Below are positions 33,946 through 44,763 of a DNA stretch of 64,000 nucleotides, one piece after another (position 1 is the first letter of the stretch; every line of letters begins with the position of its first letter). Both the position numbers and the translations under genes were made by a program. The DNA is from Mesomycoplasma ovipneumoniae ATCC 29419 (GTDB lineage Bacteria > Bacillota_I > Bacilli_A > Mycoplasmatales > Metamycoplasmataceae): the NCBI RefSeq assembly GCF_028885435.1, contig NZ_CP118522.1:558001-622000 (forward strand), in the 5' to 3' direction. The notes under the pieces are model-generated. The model was not told where the DNA came from. It did not search any database and saw only the letters and a list, made by a program, of their open reading frames with translations.

Positions 33946-35278
33946 TAAACTAGGACAAAAAAATTAACACTAATGTGTTGGGTTTTTATCTGAGTTTAAG
34001 GAGAAAGCTAACACCCAAAGTGTTAGCTTTTTTAAATTTTCAAATGCAAGAAAACGGAGAATACTAATGTCAAGACACTTTAAAAAAGACGAGTTTGATA
34101 TGATTTATAAAATTTACAATGAATTTGGATTAAAACAAACAATAAATTATATAAATGATATTTCGCCAGATACAAATTTTACAACCAGAAGTCAACTAGT
34201 TCGAAGAATCAAAAAAATTATTCGGTATTATAATAATGGTATGCAAGATCAATTATTAGATAAAAGGGTGCGAACAGAAAGCCAGGGAGTGGCAAACGTA
34301 AAAAAACCAATTGAACCCGATTGAAACGAATTTACAAAAGAAGAATTAATAGAAATAGCTAAGAGATATTACGAAACCAACAAAGATAAATCAAAATCAG
34401 GAAAACTTAGTGAAGCCAAAACACTAAATATTCCCTACAGCAAATCTGCAAAAATTTTTAATGTGTGCAGACAATCAGTGGCAAAATCTAAAACTAGAGT
34501 TATAAAAGTAAAGGAACACAAAAATGACGCAATAATTAAAAAATCCTTTCTTGATAACAAAGGTAGGTATGGTCGCCTAAGGTTGAGTGCTTATATTTAT
34601 ATGAAATATAATATTTACATTAACCCTCGAAGTCTTGGAAGACATTTAAAAAGATTGAATTTAGTATGCAAAATTAGAAAAAAGAAGAAAGAGCGAAATT
34701 AAGAACACCAAATTCGCACTGCCGGATATTGTTAAACGCGACTACAATGATAAATTAAATAGAAATATTTTTGCTACTGATGTTACATATATAAAAGCTC
34801 CCAGAGATGTTAAGGAAAACCATGTATTTTTGTCTGTAATAATTGAGCATAAAACTAAAAAAATCAGAGATTTTAAACTATCTGTAAGCAATGATCTTGA
34901 TTTAGTTATGGATAATATAAAAACATTTAGGTCTATTGATAAAGATTTTGTTATTCATTCAGACCATGGATTTCAATACACTTCAAAAGTCTATATTGAC
35001 AAAATAAATAAAATGGGAGGAACTGTTTCGTTGTCTCGCATAGGAAATTCATTAGATAATAGGGAGGCTGAATATTGATTTTCAATTATAAAAAGTGAAT
35101 GCTTAAACGAGTTAAACTACAGTAAAATAACTTTAGAAGATCTGAAAAAATAATTGCAGATTATATATTTTGATACAACAACTATAGAATTCAATCAATT
35201 TTAAATTGAAAAACACCACAGCAATATGCTATGATGTTATAATAATATTAAACTGTTAATTTTTTTTGTCCTAGTTTA
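33946..35278. mobile_element. IS3-family insertion sequence, IS1221-like
   Basis: 1333 bp with inverted ends TAAACTAGGACAAAAAAA and its complement, flanked by a 3-bp duplication TTT (33943-33945 and 35279-35281). Removing it restores the element A sequence GGATTTACCGG. A hairpin (GCTAACAC with GTGTTAGC, about 34010-34029) just inside the left end would block read-through transcription. IS3-family elements with this kind of end are known in M. hyorhinis and relatives (IS1221); the assignment is by family features only. Confidence 0.8.
34067..35242 (+). pseudogene. IS3-family transposase, frameshifted
   Basis: Start ATG (MSRHFKKDEF) opens a helix-turn-helix region, then KGRYGRLRLSAYIYMKYNI, a typical start of the IS3 catalytic part. 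A frameshift near 34690 (end of KIRKKKKERN) and another near 35150 break the frame. In the other frames the DDE core is visible: Asp in IFATDVTYI, Asp in VIHSDHGFQYTSKVY and Glu in NREAEYWFSIIKSE. Trp is encoded by TGA, so it is native to mollicutes. IS3 elements can use a programmed frameshift between orfA and orfB, but the second break makes this copy probably inactive. Confidence 0.75.
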
Positions 35279-35376
35279 TTTACCGGTATTTTTGCATATT
35301 TGCATTCACTAAAAAGTGAATGTTTTGCATCCAACTGGCAAACTCAGGAATATACTAACTTAGATTTATCACTTAA

Positions 35377-35398
35377 AAAATCGCCAAATGGCGATTTT
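35377..35398. terminator. Terminator of the methyltransferase gene
   Basis: AAAATCGCC with GGCGATTTT around a 4-base loop, A/T-flanked on both sides. It lies 60 bases past the stop of the methyltransferase. Confidence 0.65.
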
Positions 35399-35457
35399 AA
35401 AAATATCTGTATATTGCTTTTATATTTTTAATTTGGAAAAAACTACTAGATTTTTAT

Positions 35458-36357
35458 CTAATTGTCATTTTTATGAAAGTATTTTTTATTTACTTCATCT
35501 TCAAATTTCTTTATTAAGTTTTGATGGTTTTTTAAAAACCATTTTTTGTGATTTTCAAGATATTCTTTTCTAATACTAGAATCATTTAAATCGTTAGGCA
35601 CTCTTTTAATTCTTTCATCTTCACTATCAAAACCTGTAAAATCTTCTTCTAATCTTTCCTTACACATTCGAACATACTCTTCATTAATTTCTATACCTAT
35701 ACCTCGTCTATTAGTTTGCTGGCAAACTCTAAGCATTGTTCCACTACCAACAAATGGGTCAAGTACAATATCATTTTCATTCGATGATGCTAAAATCATT
35801 CTTTCATATAAAGCTTCTGGTTTTTGTGTGGGATGTTTTTTTCTATTCTTATTACAATAATGCATATGAGAAAATTGCCATACATTTCCCGGATTTGAAC
35901 CCCTCATATTATTTATTGAACGGTAAAATTTTTGTGGAACTCTTATATCATCTAAGTTAAAGGTGAATTTACTTTTATGCTTGGTAAACATTAGTATATC
36001 ATCGTGTCTAGGAGAAAACCCTTTTGTCTTCCCTACCCCTTGTGTATAAAACCAGGTTATCCAAGAATTAAAATGCATATTCAATTCTTTTTCAAGTATG
36101 CTATAGATATATGATATATATCTCATACCCATAAAAATATATATAGTTCCATCATCTTTTAGCACTCTTTTTGCTTCGGTAAGCCACTGTCTTGAAAATT
36201 CTAAATACTCTTCAAATTCCAAATTATCTTTATTATTTCCATAATCTTTATTCAAATTGTATGGCGGATCTGTGACAATTAAATTAATACTTTTAGATTC
36301 AATTTTTTTAAGTTCTTCAATTGCATTTCCACAAATTATTTTTAAATTTTTATCCAT
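35458..36357 (-). CDS. Type II DNA methyltransferase (beta class)
   Basis: About 299 aa. Catalytic motif IV TDPPYNL is at residues 29-35 and the AdoMet-binding motif I LDPFVGSGT is at about 199-207; this IV-before-I order defines the beta class, which makes N6-adenine or N4-cytosine. KKHPTQKPEALYERMI is the family's conserved approach to motif I. All five Trp codons are TGG, unlike the TGA-rich neighbours. It overlaps the upstream gene by 16 bases. The recognition sequence cannot be read from the protein by eye. Confidence 0.88.
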   Translation of the reverse strand: MDKNLKIICGNAIEELKKIESKSINLIVTDPPYNLNKDYGNNKDNLEFEEYLEFSRQWLTEAKRVLKDDGTIYIFMGMRYISYIYSILEKELNMHFNSWITWFYTQGVGKTKGFSPRHDDILMFTKHKSKFTFNLDDIRVPQKFYRSINNMRGSNPGNVWQFSHMHYCNKNRKKHPTQKPEALYERMILASSNENDIVLDPFVGSGTMLRVCQQTNRRGIGIEINEEYVRMCKERLEEDFTGFDSEDERIKRVPNDLNDSSIRKEYLENHKKWFLKNHQNLIKKFEDEVNKKYFHKNDN

Positions 36358-37127
36358 TTATTTTTAATCGCCTCTCTATAGAAATCTTCAATCGTTCTTC
36401 TGCTACTATGCAAATATTTTTTATCCAATAATTTACACATTTCCCAAGTAGTTCTTCTTTTAAAACTAACATTATGAATATCTTTTATTTGTATTTGACC
36501 AGTGCCTAGAGCTGGATTATAGTTTATGTCATTATCTCCTATAAATTTTAAGTCATACGCATTAAAGTCAACAACTTCCATAATGCCATCCATCAATTGT
36601 GTTCGTTCATTTCTTTCTGAATAAACTTTATGTTTAATCGACAATACTATAAACATATAATCGGGATCGACTACATAAGCTGTCCTAATCCTAGAAAAAG
36701 AAGTAATATTAGGGCCTTTTCCACTATCAACAATATCATTTGCAGTCGCCTTTACATCAATATTTCCTGTAAGAACTTTAACATTATCCTTCTTAAACTC
36801 GAGTATAATGTCTGCCATCCCTAATCTTTCTTGCGTTTCTACATTTATTAAATTATATTTATTATTTTGAACACTTCTAATGTCGGCAAAAACCTCAGTT
36901 GCCCAAGCTTCGATCATAGGACCTGCAATTTTGTTTATATTTTCTAATGGTAGTCCTAATTTTAAATTTGTATTTATTATAATCTTATCATCACCAGAAT
37001 TTTTTCGTTCATGTAATATATTTATTATTTGTTCAATAACAAATTTTGAATCTTTTTCATATTCCTTAGACTCTATAGGTATTTTAAATTCTAAATCTTC
37101 ATATCTCATAATTGTTTTTTCCTCCAT
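36342..37127 (-). CDS. Probable type II restriction endonuclease
   Basis: About 261 aa from ATG 37127, or 255 aa from ATG 37109, which has GGAGG 9 bases upstream and is the better start. A PD-(D/E)xK-like core is possible: Asp106 in GMADIILEF and Asp124-Val-Lys126 in GNIDVKAT (numbering from 37127). No family is named with certainty; function is inferred from the overlapping methyltransferase and this motif. All three Trp codons are TGG. The reading frame continues upstream without a stop into a regulator-like fragment. Confidence 0.65.
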   Translation of the reverse strand: MEEKTIMRYEDLEFKIPIESKEYEKDSKFVIEQIINILHERKNSGDDKIIINTNLKLGLPLENINKIAGPMIEAWATEVFADIRSVQNNKYNLINVETQERLGMADIILEFKKDNVKVLTGNIDVKATANDIVDSGKGPNITSFSRIRTAYVVDPDYMFIVLSIKHKVYSERNERTQLMDGIMEVVDFNAYDLKFIGDNDINYNPALGTGQIQIKDIHNVSFKRRTTWEMCKLLDKKYLHSSRRTIEDFYREAIKNKWIKI

Positions 37128-37207
37128 TTTAAATAATTTTAATACATCTTCAATTTTAAAATTTAATTCTTCACATATCCTTTCAATATTTCTAAGTGAT
37201 ATATATT
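37128..37207 (-). pseudogene. Truncated helix-turn-helix (XRE/C-protein-like) fragment
   Basis: In frame with the endonuclease, the 26 codons upstream read REYISLRNIERICEELNFKI then EDVLKLFK, resembling the last helices of a Cro/CI-type regulator. The match is by eye and short. Controller proteins commonly precede restriction genes. The fragment is cut exactly where element A copy 4 begins, so the original start and promoter are lost. Confidence 0.5.
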
Positions 37208-37672
37208 CCCGAGTTTCCCAGTTTGATAAGATAATATCAAAAAAGTGTCTGGTTTTTCGGCGTTTTTAACTTAAAAACCAAAATTATAAAATATTTAAAC
37301 TACCTTTTTTAGTTAAATCGCTGGCAAAAATCATTATGGGTAAAATAACAAAACAATAAAAAAATACAACTACTATTTAAACTCAATGCAAATAGAAAAC
37401 TCGTTTTTATTTGCATTGAGCCTAAAAAAACATATGAAGTTTTGAAAGAACAATAATTAAAGCCCTAAATTTATAGATTTCTAAACGGGTAAATTTAAGG
37501 GATTCCATCATATTTAAAAATATAATGGAAAATTCGCATTTTCAGATTTTTTATGGCAAAAACATAACTAATTCCCCCTTAATTCTAATATCCATTTATT
37601 AATTATTCTTAACTAACTCTAATTATAACTTATTTTTAATTTTTGACCAAGCATTTTTTTCTTTTTTTTAAA
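37208..37672. mobile_element. Element A copy 4 (right end missing)
   Basis: Left end CCCGAGTTTCCCAGTTTGAT is well conserved. The homology stops within the T-rich tract (TTTTTTTCTTTTTTTT) near 37672; no right inverted repeat follows. Minus-strand -35 TTGGTC (37645-37650) and TATAAT (37622-37627), spacer 17. The stem CTCAATGCAAAT (37382-37393) with ATTTGCATTGAG (37409-37420) is perfect. It borders the restriction cassette on the side opposite element A copy 3. Confidence 0.7.
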
Positions 37673-37788
37673 ATTAGTATAAAAAATTTAGGCAAGTAAT
37701 TTGTATCTATAATTTAGATTGTACACTTTTATTAATTGTTTCTACTAATTTATTTTGTTTTGGTCTAAATTTTGTTACTTAATCATAA

Positions 37789-37817
37789 AAAAACCTCGTT
37801 TTTACGAGGCTTTTTAT
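37789..37817. terminator. Terminator after P102-like copy 1
   Basis: CCTCG with CGAGG around TTTTTA, flanked by A and T runs, 22 bases past the stop codon. An equivalent hairpin follows copy 2. Confidence 0.75.
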
Positions 37818-37832
37818 AATTAAAATTTGTGA

Positions 37833-40829
37833 TTAGAGATATTCGGATCTAAATTTTTCAAAAAGTTTATTATATTCTTCTTCACTTTGAGGTGTGTCAA
37901 AAAAAACAAAACCTTTAAAGGTGATTCCAGTTTCAGGTCTTTCTTTTTCATTGAGGCTCTTTTGATTTTCTGATTTGGTGGTTCCAAAAGTAAAACCTTT
38001 TTTAAAATTTAATTTTGCATTTTCTGGTATATCGCGACTTCAGGTGAAAATCGGTTTTTTAGCATCATCAGATTCGCTAGAATAAAACTTCATATTCATA
38101 ACTGATTTGCTATCTTTTTTTTCAATATCTACACGTAAAATAATAGTGGATTCAGAATTATTAAGAAAATCTTGAAGAAATGAAAGAGGATTTTTTGGTT
38201 TGGTATTTCCTAAACTAAGGGAAGCTTCTCCATTTGATAGTTTTAGTTGAATGTCATATTCACCATTATATGTTGTTTTAAACCCTTCTTTTTTGGGATT
38301 AAAAGATGGGAAAAAGGGCTGACGCTGTGGTCGTGTCTTTGGTTTAGCAACAAAATCAGCGCCAATTTTAAAAACACCCGGAACAAATAATTCCTTTTCA
38401 ATAATTAAGTTAAAATCGTTTTCCTGTTCACCTGTTTTTAGTAAAAAATATTGGAGAGCATCTGTCTGAGGTAATTTACTTGGTTTAAAAGCGTAAAGGA
38501 AGGAAGTGCCGTTTTCCAATTTTAGATCTTTGTCGGTATTTGGATCATTCTCCAAGGAAATTCCGCCTTCGGCTAGATAAATACCTTGTTCTTGTTCATC
38601 TACATGAACTTTCTCTTTTGATATTTTTGAAGGAGCTTCATTTGCCTTAAATCTAAAATTTGGATTATTAATAGCTGAAATTGATTTTACAACTTGTTGT
38701 TTTTGACCATCTTCTAAAGATTGTTCTTCTGTTTCAACATTAGTTTTCCAATCTAAAAATATGTGAGTTTTTACAGTATCAGAAAAAGATTTATAAAGTT
38801 TATTTTCTTCATTTACATTATCAAGTTCAACTGTTAAATTTCTTTCAACTCCATTAGGGGTTTTAATCTTAAGATTAATGTCATAGGTCTCATCTTGAAA
38901 ATCTCTAGAAAAATAAATAGAAGTCCCTTCAGGAAGATCGGCTTTTTCAAGACCTTCAAGAAGTTTTCTTAGGTAATCACCTAATAAAGATTGTTGGGTT
39001 GAAGGGGTAGTTGGATTTGGAGTTGGGGTTGGGGTAGGAGGAGTTGGAGTTGTATCTGGAGCTGGACTTGAAGGAGGGGTTGGCGCTGGAGCGGAAGGAG
39101 AAGCTGGCTCTGGACTTGGACTTGAAGATGATGAATCTGTTGTTTCTTGGAATAAGGTCGGTAAAGCGCTAACATTTTCAGCAACAGGTGTAGAAGTATC
39201 TGAAGCATCAGTGACCTGTTCAGTGCTCGGTTCGGCGCTCTGTTCAGTGACCTGATCAGCGGGCTTTTCAGTGCTTGAAACTATTGGAGTTTGAGTAATT
39301 TTATTACTTTTTGTTGCAAAAAAATTAAGAGCCTCGAAAAAAGGGGTTAGTTGGGTTGTTATATTTTTTATATCGTAAGGTTTATTTAGAAAGGGTTGGA
39401 TTTTATCATCAATTGTTGAAGCAAAAACTGTAATTGGCAAATCTTTCTTGATTTCAAAGCTTAAGTTATCAATATCTTGTGATCCTTGTTTGTCAAAAGT
39501 CTCAATTGCATTTTTAAAATATGCACCATAAATTTCTTCGGCTGCATCAAATTCTAGTTCAAAATTGAAAGTATAGGTATTATCTTCGCCAAGTTTTAGA
39601 CCTAAAGGAAGTAATGTTCCTTCATTAAAGTTACCTTCAATATTTAGCCCGACATTGACAATATTAGAATTTTTAGGATTATTTTTGTTTTCTTTTACTG
39701 AAAATGATACACTTTTTGGAGCAAAATTAGGGATTAAATCTTTAATTTCTTCTAGAAATGTTTTATTTTCATTTTCACTTGAATTTGAAGTAAATCAAGA
39801 ATTCAACTGCTCAAGATCTAAACTTTGAGGATTTTGAGCAAAATATTCTAATACATTAAGCTTGTTTTGCGCTAAATGTTTAGAAATTGCTGAGTTAAAT
39901 TTATAATTTTTCTTAAAGATTTTTAAAAATTCAGAAGATTTTTTTTGGTCTGTTTTCTTAGGTATATCGACAAAGTTAAGTGTTAATTTGCTACTTTTTT
40001 GTGTTTTTTTATCAACTAAACTTAATGCTAAGTCAATTTTATTATTAACGTCATCAATATTTGTAAAATTTAATTTTTCTTGTTGCAATTCAGGTTTTAT
40101 TTCAAAATTGGAAGGAAAAACAAAAACCGGTTCAGAATTTATACTAAAGGAAATTCCACCAAATTTAGAAAATGTTGCAAATAAAGCTGAACTTGAATTT
40201 TTTGTTTTTTCAAAATTTTCCTTAAATTCATTATAAAACAAAATAGCAATTTCGGTTGCAGTTTTCCCTTCTAAAAAATCTTGATTTAAAAGGCTGATTG
40301 ATGCGCTCAAATTTTGGGCTGAAAAATTCAAGGTTTTATCTTGATCTGAAAAATCTAAGTCAAAACTTGCAGTATAATTTATACTTTTACTAGAATTTGA
40401 AATATTAACAGCAAGATTTTTTATTTTATTTGACTCAATTTTTACTTCAGATTGACTCCTTGGAATAACCAATCTAAAATTGAAATCTGGATATTTTTGA
40501 CTAATTTCACTAAAGTCAATTGCATTATTTAAGTCAAAATTATATGCACTGTCAAAATGCAAATTTAGTGCATCAGAAGCGCTTAATTTTTTAGCAAATT
40601 TTGACTTAAGTTTTAAATTAGCAACTAGGCTGTCAAATTCAGTTGTGTTAAATTCGGAATTAACGTTTAAATTTGTAGCATTTGCTAGTTTTTCGTCAAA
40701 TTCCGATAATTTTGAATTATAATTTTTTGACTGTAAGGAGACTAGATACGGAACACTGGCAGAAATACTAACGACCGCACTAACTCCAATAATTGCAAAA
40801 ATTATATGATTTAATTTAATCTTTTTCAT
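37833..40829 (-). CDS. P102-family surface protein, copy 1
   Basis: About 998 aa. An N-terminal signal/anchor helix (LNHIIFAIIGVSAVVSISAS) is followed by P102-type repeats of the pattern YNFDLNNAIDFSEISQKYPD. Near residue 520-620 lies a Ser/Thr/Pro-rich linker (PAPTPPSSPAPD, TPTPPTPTPTPN). P102 paralogues are secreted, proteolytically processed and bind host cilia or extracellular matrix in M. hyopneumoniae. Start ATG follows AAAGGAAATT. It lies 19 bases after the P97-like gene, as in known P97/P102 pairs, so the two are co-transcribed. Confidence 0.8.
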
Positions 40830-40848
40830 AATAATTTCCTTTATAAGT

Positions 40849-43758
40849 TTATTTTTTTAATAATAGAGAACTTGTGTGTTCCATGATAATAACGCGGATA
40901 GGTTGACTTGAGACAATTTTAGGATTATTTTTATCATAAAGATATAAAAATAAATTATATTGAAACCGGTTTCCGGTGTTAGGAATTTTCTCAAGTACAC
41001 CAGTAATGTCAGTGTTATTGTCGGTAGTTTGTGATTTTGTTGCACCTGTTGTCTCTGTTTGACTCGGTTTAGCTTTTTTTATTGCATAAAAGCCTAAATC
41101 TATATCTTTGTTTTCAAAGGTTAAATAACTGCTAAAAGGCAGTTTTTCGACTTGTTTATCAACAGATACTGGCTCACTTTCCTTTGTTGAAATTGCGAGT
41201 TTGATTTGAGATTTTAAATCCCCAAGATCTTGATTGGTTAATAAAACTATTTGTGAATTTGGTGAAAAGGTTGAGGCAATTTCGTCTAATTTATCAACTT
41301 CATCACTTAAAAGTTTGTTATCAGGATTGATTTTTAGTTCAATTTCTGATTTTTTTGTTTGATAAATAACGCTAACTAGATCGCCGTTTTTATCAACTGG
41401 TCCAATATTGTATCAATATTTTACTTTTAATTTTTCATCATTTGGTTTTTCTAAAGCATCAACATTTGTTAAATTAGGTTCCAGGCTAAATTGAATTTTA
41501 TAATTAAAATCCTTGCCAAAATTACCAGTAAAAAGTTTTTGGCTCTTTTGTTTTGAATAAGCTAATGAATAAAAAGCTGCAAGAAAATCGGTAAGATTTT
41601 CAATATTATTTTTATTATCTGGCTGTGCAAAATCAGTTGCACTAAGTTGTTTTGCATGTAATTCGATCTGTTTTATAAAATATTCAGGACTAAAAGATGA
41701 ATTTGTTTTCATCAAATTAAGAGTATTTTTAAGCTCATTATTAATGTAAAAACCATTTTCAAGAGGTTTATCAGTATTTAAAAAACCATAGTTAAATGAA
41801 AAAAGTCAAACTGTTGGGTCAGCAGTTACTTCAATTGTTTGACCACGCGGTTGTTTTGTAGGCTTAATTTTAATTTCACTTAATTTTTTAAATAATTCAT
41901 TAGTATTAAGATCTTCTGGCCAGTTTGATCCAGATTCTATCAATCCAAAATGTTTAAGATAGTCAAATCAATATTTTGCAACAAAACTAATGTCTTGTTT
42001 TGATAAAAATGACAAAAATTGCGAAATCTTCTCGTCGCTATTAAAATAATTAGAATAAATTGATGTTATACCTTTAGAGGCTGCATCATCAACATTTGAG
42101 TTTTTAATTAAATCTTCAACAGTTGGTAAATTATAACTATCAACCATTGATTTTAATTGACTTTCATCAAATCTAAAACCATAATAACGGGAATTTTGAA
42201 GAACTTTCTTTAATTTTTCAAAATTATTTGACTGAATTAATGCTAATAATTCGTCTTTTGGAATTCCTTTTTGATTAGCTTTTGCAACAGTTTCATGGGC
42301 TTTTGGCTCAATAGTCAAACTGCCTTTATTAACTGAAGCTGCAAAATCAGGATCATTTTGAGCTAATATTTCAAAATTTTTAATACTTTGAGAAAATTTT
42401 TTTGTAGCAACAATTTTATCATTTCTTTTATCTTTTATAACAATATCACCATTAATTTGGGCAACAACATTGTTATCTTTAAAATCTAGATTAACTTGTT
42501 CAGTATCTAATTTTATTTGAACATCTAAAAATTTTGAAATTTGGTTAAAATTTAAATTTGCTAGTTTATTTTCGAATCTAATTTTTGATATTAGTGGTGT
42601 TTTGACAATTTTTTCAATAAGTGAATTAAGAAAATCGGCGCGCTTTTCTTTAGTTGCAAAAATTTCATTATTATAATAATTTAGAAAATCTCATCCTGTA
42701 ATTAAAGTTGAATTATTTTGACTAAAATTATTTATTGCAAAATAATCACTGTCAGAAAATTCACTTAAAACAATATCATCACTAATTGACTTATCAAGGA
42801 AAGAATTACTTAAATTGAGCTGAGTAGTAAGGAAAAATTTGGAATCCTTGTTAAAATCAGCGGCAATTTCCTTTGAAAAATTAGCAGAAAACTGGGCAAC
42901 AAAGGTTAATTTATAAACCCCTGGAGTTGCAGTTTTTACTAAATATCGATCAGTTATAATTTGATCTTTTACCAAATTTATATCATAGCGAGGTTTTTGA
43001 ATACCACTTTCAGACTCAAAGTAAAAGCTTTTATTGCTAAAAATTTGCGAAATTGTCTCATCAAGGTTAAAATATTTGCTAATAATTTCTCTAGCTTCGG
43101 TGTCATTTTTTGCGCTATTAACTTCTTTTTGAAAATCTTCGACTGAAATTAACCTGGTCAATTCTTTTTTAAATGAAAAATTAACCTCACTATTTGTGTA
43201 AGGTCTTAATTTTTTGAGCTGTTCTTCTGAATAAGTTGAAAAATTAGAAAGTGAATAATCTGGAACATAATTATAAGCAACTTTTTGTTTAAATAAGTCA
43301 GAAGTTGCTGTTTTATTGTCGTCTAATTTTTGTAAAACTCGCCAAAAAACCTCGAATGTTTGCTCATTATCATCAGGTTTGATATCAAAAATTTCTAGTT
43401 TGAAAGGTTTTCAATTATGATCGATTGAAAAATTAACAGGAATGCTAGAGTTATTGGTCTGGTAAAAATCAAAAAAATTTGTTAAATCAATGTCAGTTTT
43501 TTTAGTGTTATCGTCATTCAAAAGTTTCTTTTTTAGATCTAAATAGTCAGAATTAGCATTTAAATATTTATCCTTTATACTAATAAAAGAAATTGATTTT
43601 GCTTGGTTTTGCACATCAATTCGGGGGTTTTTTAGTTCTAAATTCGCAAAAACGAGTAGCGGAGTGGCAATAATTACTCCACCAGCAATAGCGCTTAGCC
43701 CTAAAAGAAAAATATTTTTTTTAGTTAGTAGTTTTTTAGTGATTGTACTTTTCGTCAC
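40849..43758 (-). CDS. P97-family surface protein, copy 1
   Basis: About 969 aa. A basic N-terminus and hydrophobic helix (NIFLLGLSAIAGGVIIATPL) act as signal or anchor. The ectodomain (FANLELKNPRIDVQNQAKSI) follows the P97-paralogue layout. I see no AAKPV-type R1 repeats, so it is not P97 itself; the pair resembles the mhp385/mhp384 type by position relative to sugar ABC genes, which is inference. The start is GTG with AGGAGG only 4 bases upstream. A 24-base homopolymer lies just upstream of the likely -10 box. Confidence 0.75.
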
Positions 43759-43784
43759 CTTTCCTCCTATGTTTTCTGTAAAAA

Positions 43785-43813
43785 ATTTTAAAAAAAAAAA
43801 AAAAAAAAAAAAA
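43785..43813 (-). promoter_or_regulatory. Promoter of P97-like copy 1 with 24-base homopolymer
   Basis: On the minus strand a T24 run (43790-43813, sharing its last base) abuts TAAAAT (43785-43790), about 27 bases before the GTG start. A -35-like TTCTTT lies at 43816-43821. The spacer would be about 25, too long for good activity. Compare copy 2. Confidence 0.5.
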
Positions 43814-43835
43814 GGAAAGAAATTCCTTAGATTAG

Positions 43836-44025
43836 TTAATAAATAAACATTTTTGTGATAAAACTTGTTTTTAAATTCTTAAAATATTCTGCTTTTTGTT
43901 CATAAGCAACAATTAGTGAGTCAAAAGTTTCAAAAAGCTTGGCAATTTTTTCTTGCTCAACAGTATCAGCCACTTTTATAAAATATTTTTCAATTTCATT
44001 AAGGCGAAAAATATGTCTAACAGAT
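43836..44025 (-). pseudogene. hsdS 3'-end fragment (duplicated)
   Basis: The last about 62 codons match the C-terminus of the full hsdS at 50680 (SVRHIFRLNEIEKYFIKVAD to FKNLKTSFITKMF). Similarity ends at 44025, where an IS-like end begins. It is the leftover of the gene carried along when the adhesin pair was duplicated. Confidence 0.85.
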
Positions 44026-44082
44026 AAACCGGGACAAAAAAAATTAACACTAAGGTGTTGGCTTTTTTGTCCGAGTTTAGGT
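44026..44082. mobile_element. Solo end of an IS1221-like element
   Basis: TAAACCGGGACAAAAAAAAT, then TTAACACTAAGGTGTTGG, matches the left end of the IS at 33946. It stands alone, joined directly to the hsdS break on one side and to element A copy 5 on the other. It probably marks an insertion followed by deletion. Confidence 0.65.
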
Positions 44083-44102
44083 TTTAGTGACTTTTTTAAC
44101 TT

Positions 44103-44602
44103 TTTTGGCAAACTCAGGAAAAATAACTATCAAAGCAAAAACACTGAATTTTAAATCTGACCATCGTGAAAAAAATCTGCTTATTAATCAAAGAAAGTAA
44201 ACTAAAAAAGCTAAAATTTTAGCTAAAAAAGCAAAGTTATAAAATATTTAAACTGCTTTTTTAGTTTAAAACACTGACAAAAATCATAAAAAATACAACT
44301 GCTATTTAAACTCAATGCAAATAGAAAACTCGTTTTTATTTGCATCGAGCCTAAAAAATATGTGAAGTTTTGAAAGAGCCATAATTAAAAGCCTTAAATT
44401 TATAGATTTCTAAACGGATAAATTTAAGGCATTCCATCATATTTAAAAACATAACGGAAAATTCGCATTTTCTGATTTTTTTAGGCAAAAAACATAATAG
44501 GTCCCCCTTAATTCAATATCAAAATTTATTAATTTATTCTTAAGTGAAGTTAATTGTAACATAATTTTATTTTAGACCAAGCAATTTTTTTCTTTTTTTA
44601 AA
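44103..44602. mobile_element. Element A copy 5 (both ends damaged)
   Basis: Homology to element A starts at GGCAAACTCAGGAAAAATAA and ends in the T-rich tract near 44602, as in copy 4. The minus-strand -10 is TACAAT-like rather than TATAAT and the T tract is interrupted, so its promoter is probably weak. Stem CTCAATGCAAAT opposes ATTTGCATCGAG with one mismatch. Confidence 0.7.
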
Positions 44603-44717
44603 ATTAGCAGAAAAAATTCAGACAACTAATTTTTATCTATGATTTTGATTGTACCATTTTTGTTAATTCTTTCTACTAATTTATTTTGTTTTGGTCTAAA
44701 TTTGGTTGCTTAATTAT

Positions 44718-44748
44718 AAAAAAGCCTCGTAAAAACGAGGTTTTTTTA
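44718..44748. terminator. Terminator after P102-like copy 2
   Basis: GCCTCG with CGAGG(T) around TAAAAA, flanked by A and T runs; counterpart of the hairpin after copy 1. Confidence 0.75.
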
Positions 44749-44763
44749 TAATTAAATTTGTGA

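Larger units (their letters stand above)
33441..35348. mobile_element. Element A copy 3, split by an IS3-family element
   Basis: Left end CCCAAGTTTGCCAG, right end CTGGCAAACTCAGG, a degenerate but matching inverted-repeat pair. The element is interrupted at 33946-35278 by an IS. The minus-strand unit is intact: 14-T run (33872-33885), -35 GACCAA complement (33863-33868), 16-base spacer, TATAAT (33841-33846). It follows the sugar ABC operon and flanks the restriction-modification cassette. Confidence 0.75.

Noticed and set aside
35388..35573. 61-codon plus-strand frame downstream of the IS and element A copy 3
   Set aside because: Covers the terminator hairpin and the antisense of the methyltransferase end.
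36880..37269. 129-codon plus-strand frame opposite the restriction endonuclease
   Set aside because: Shadow of the minus-strand gene; it crosses into element A copy 4 and has no ribosome site.
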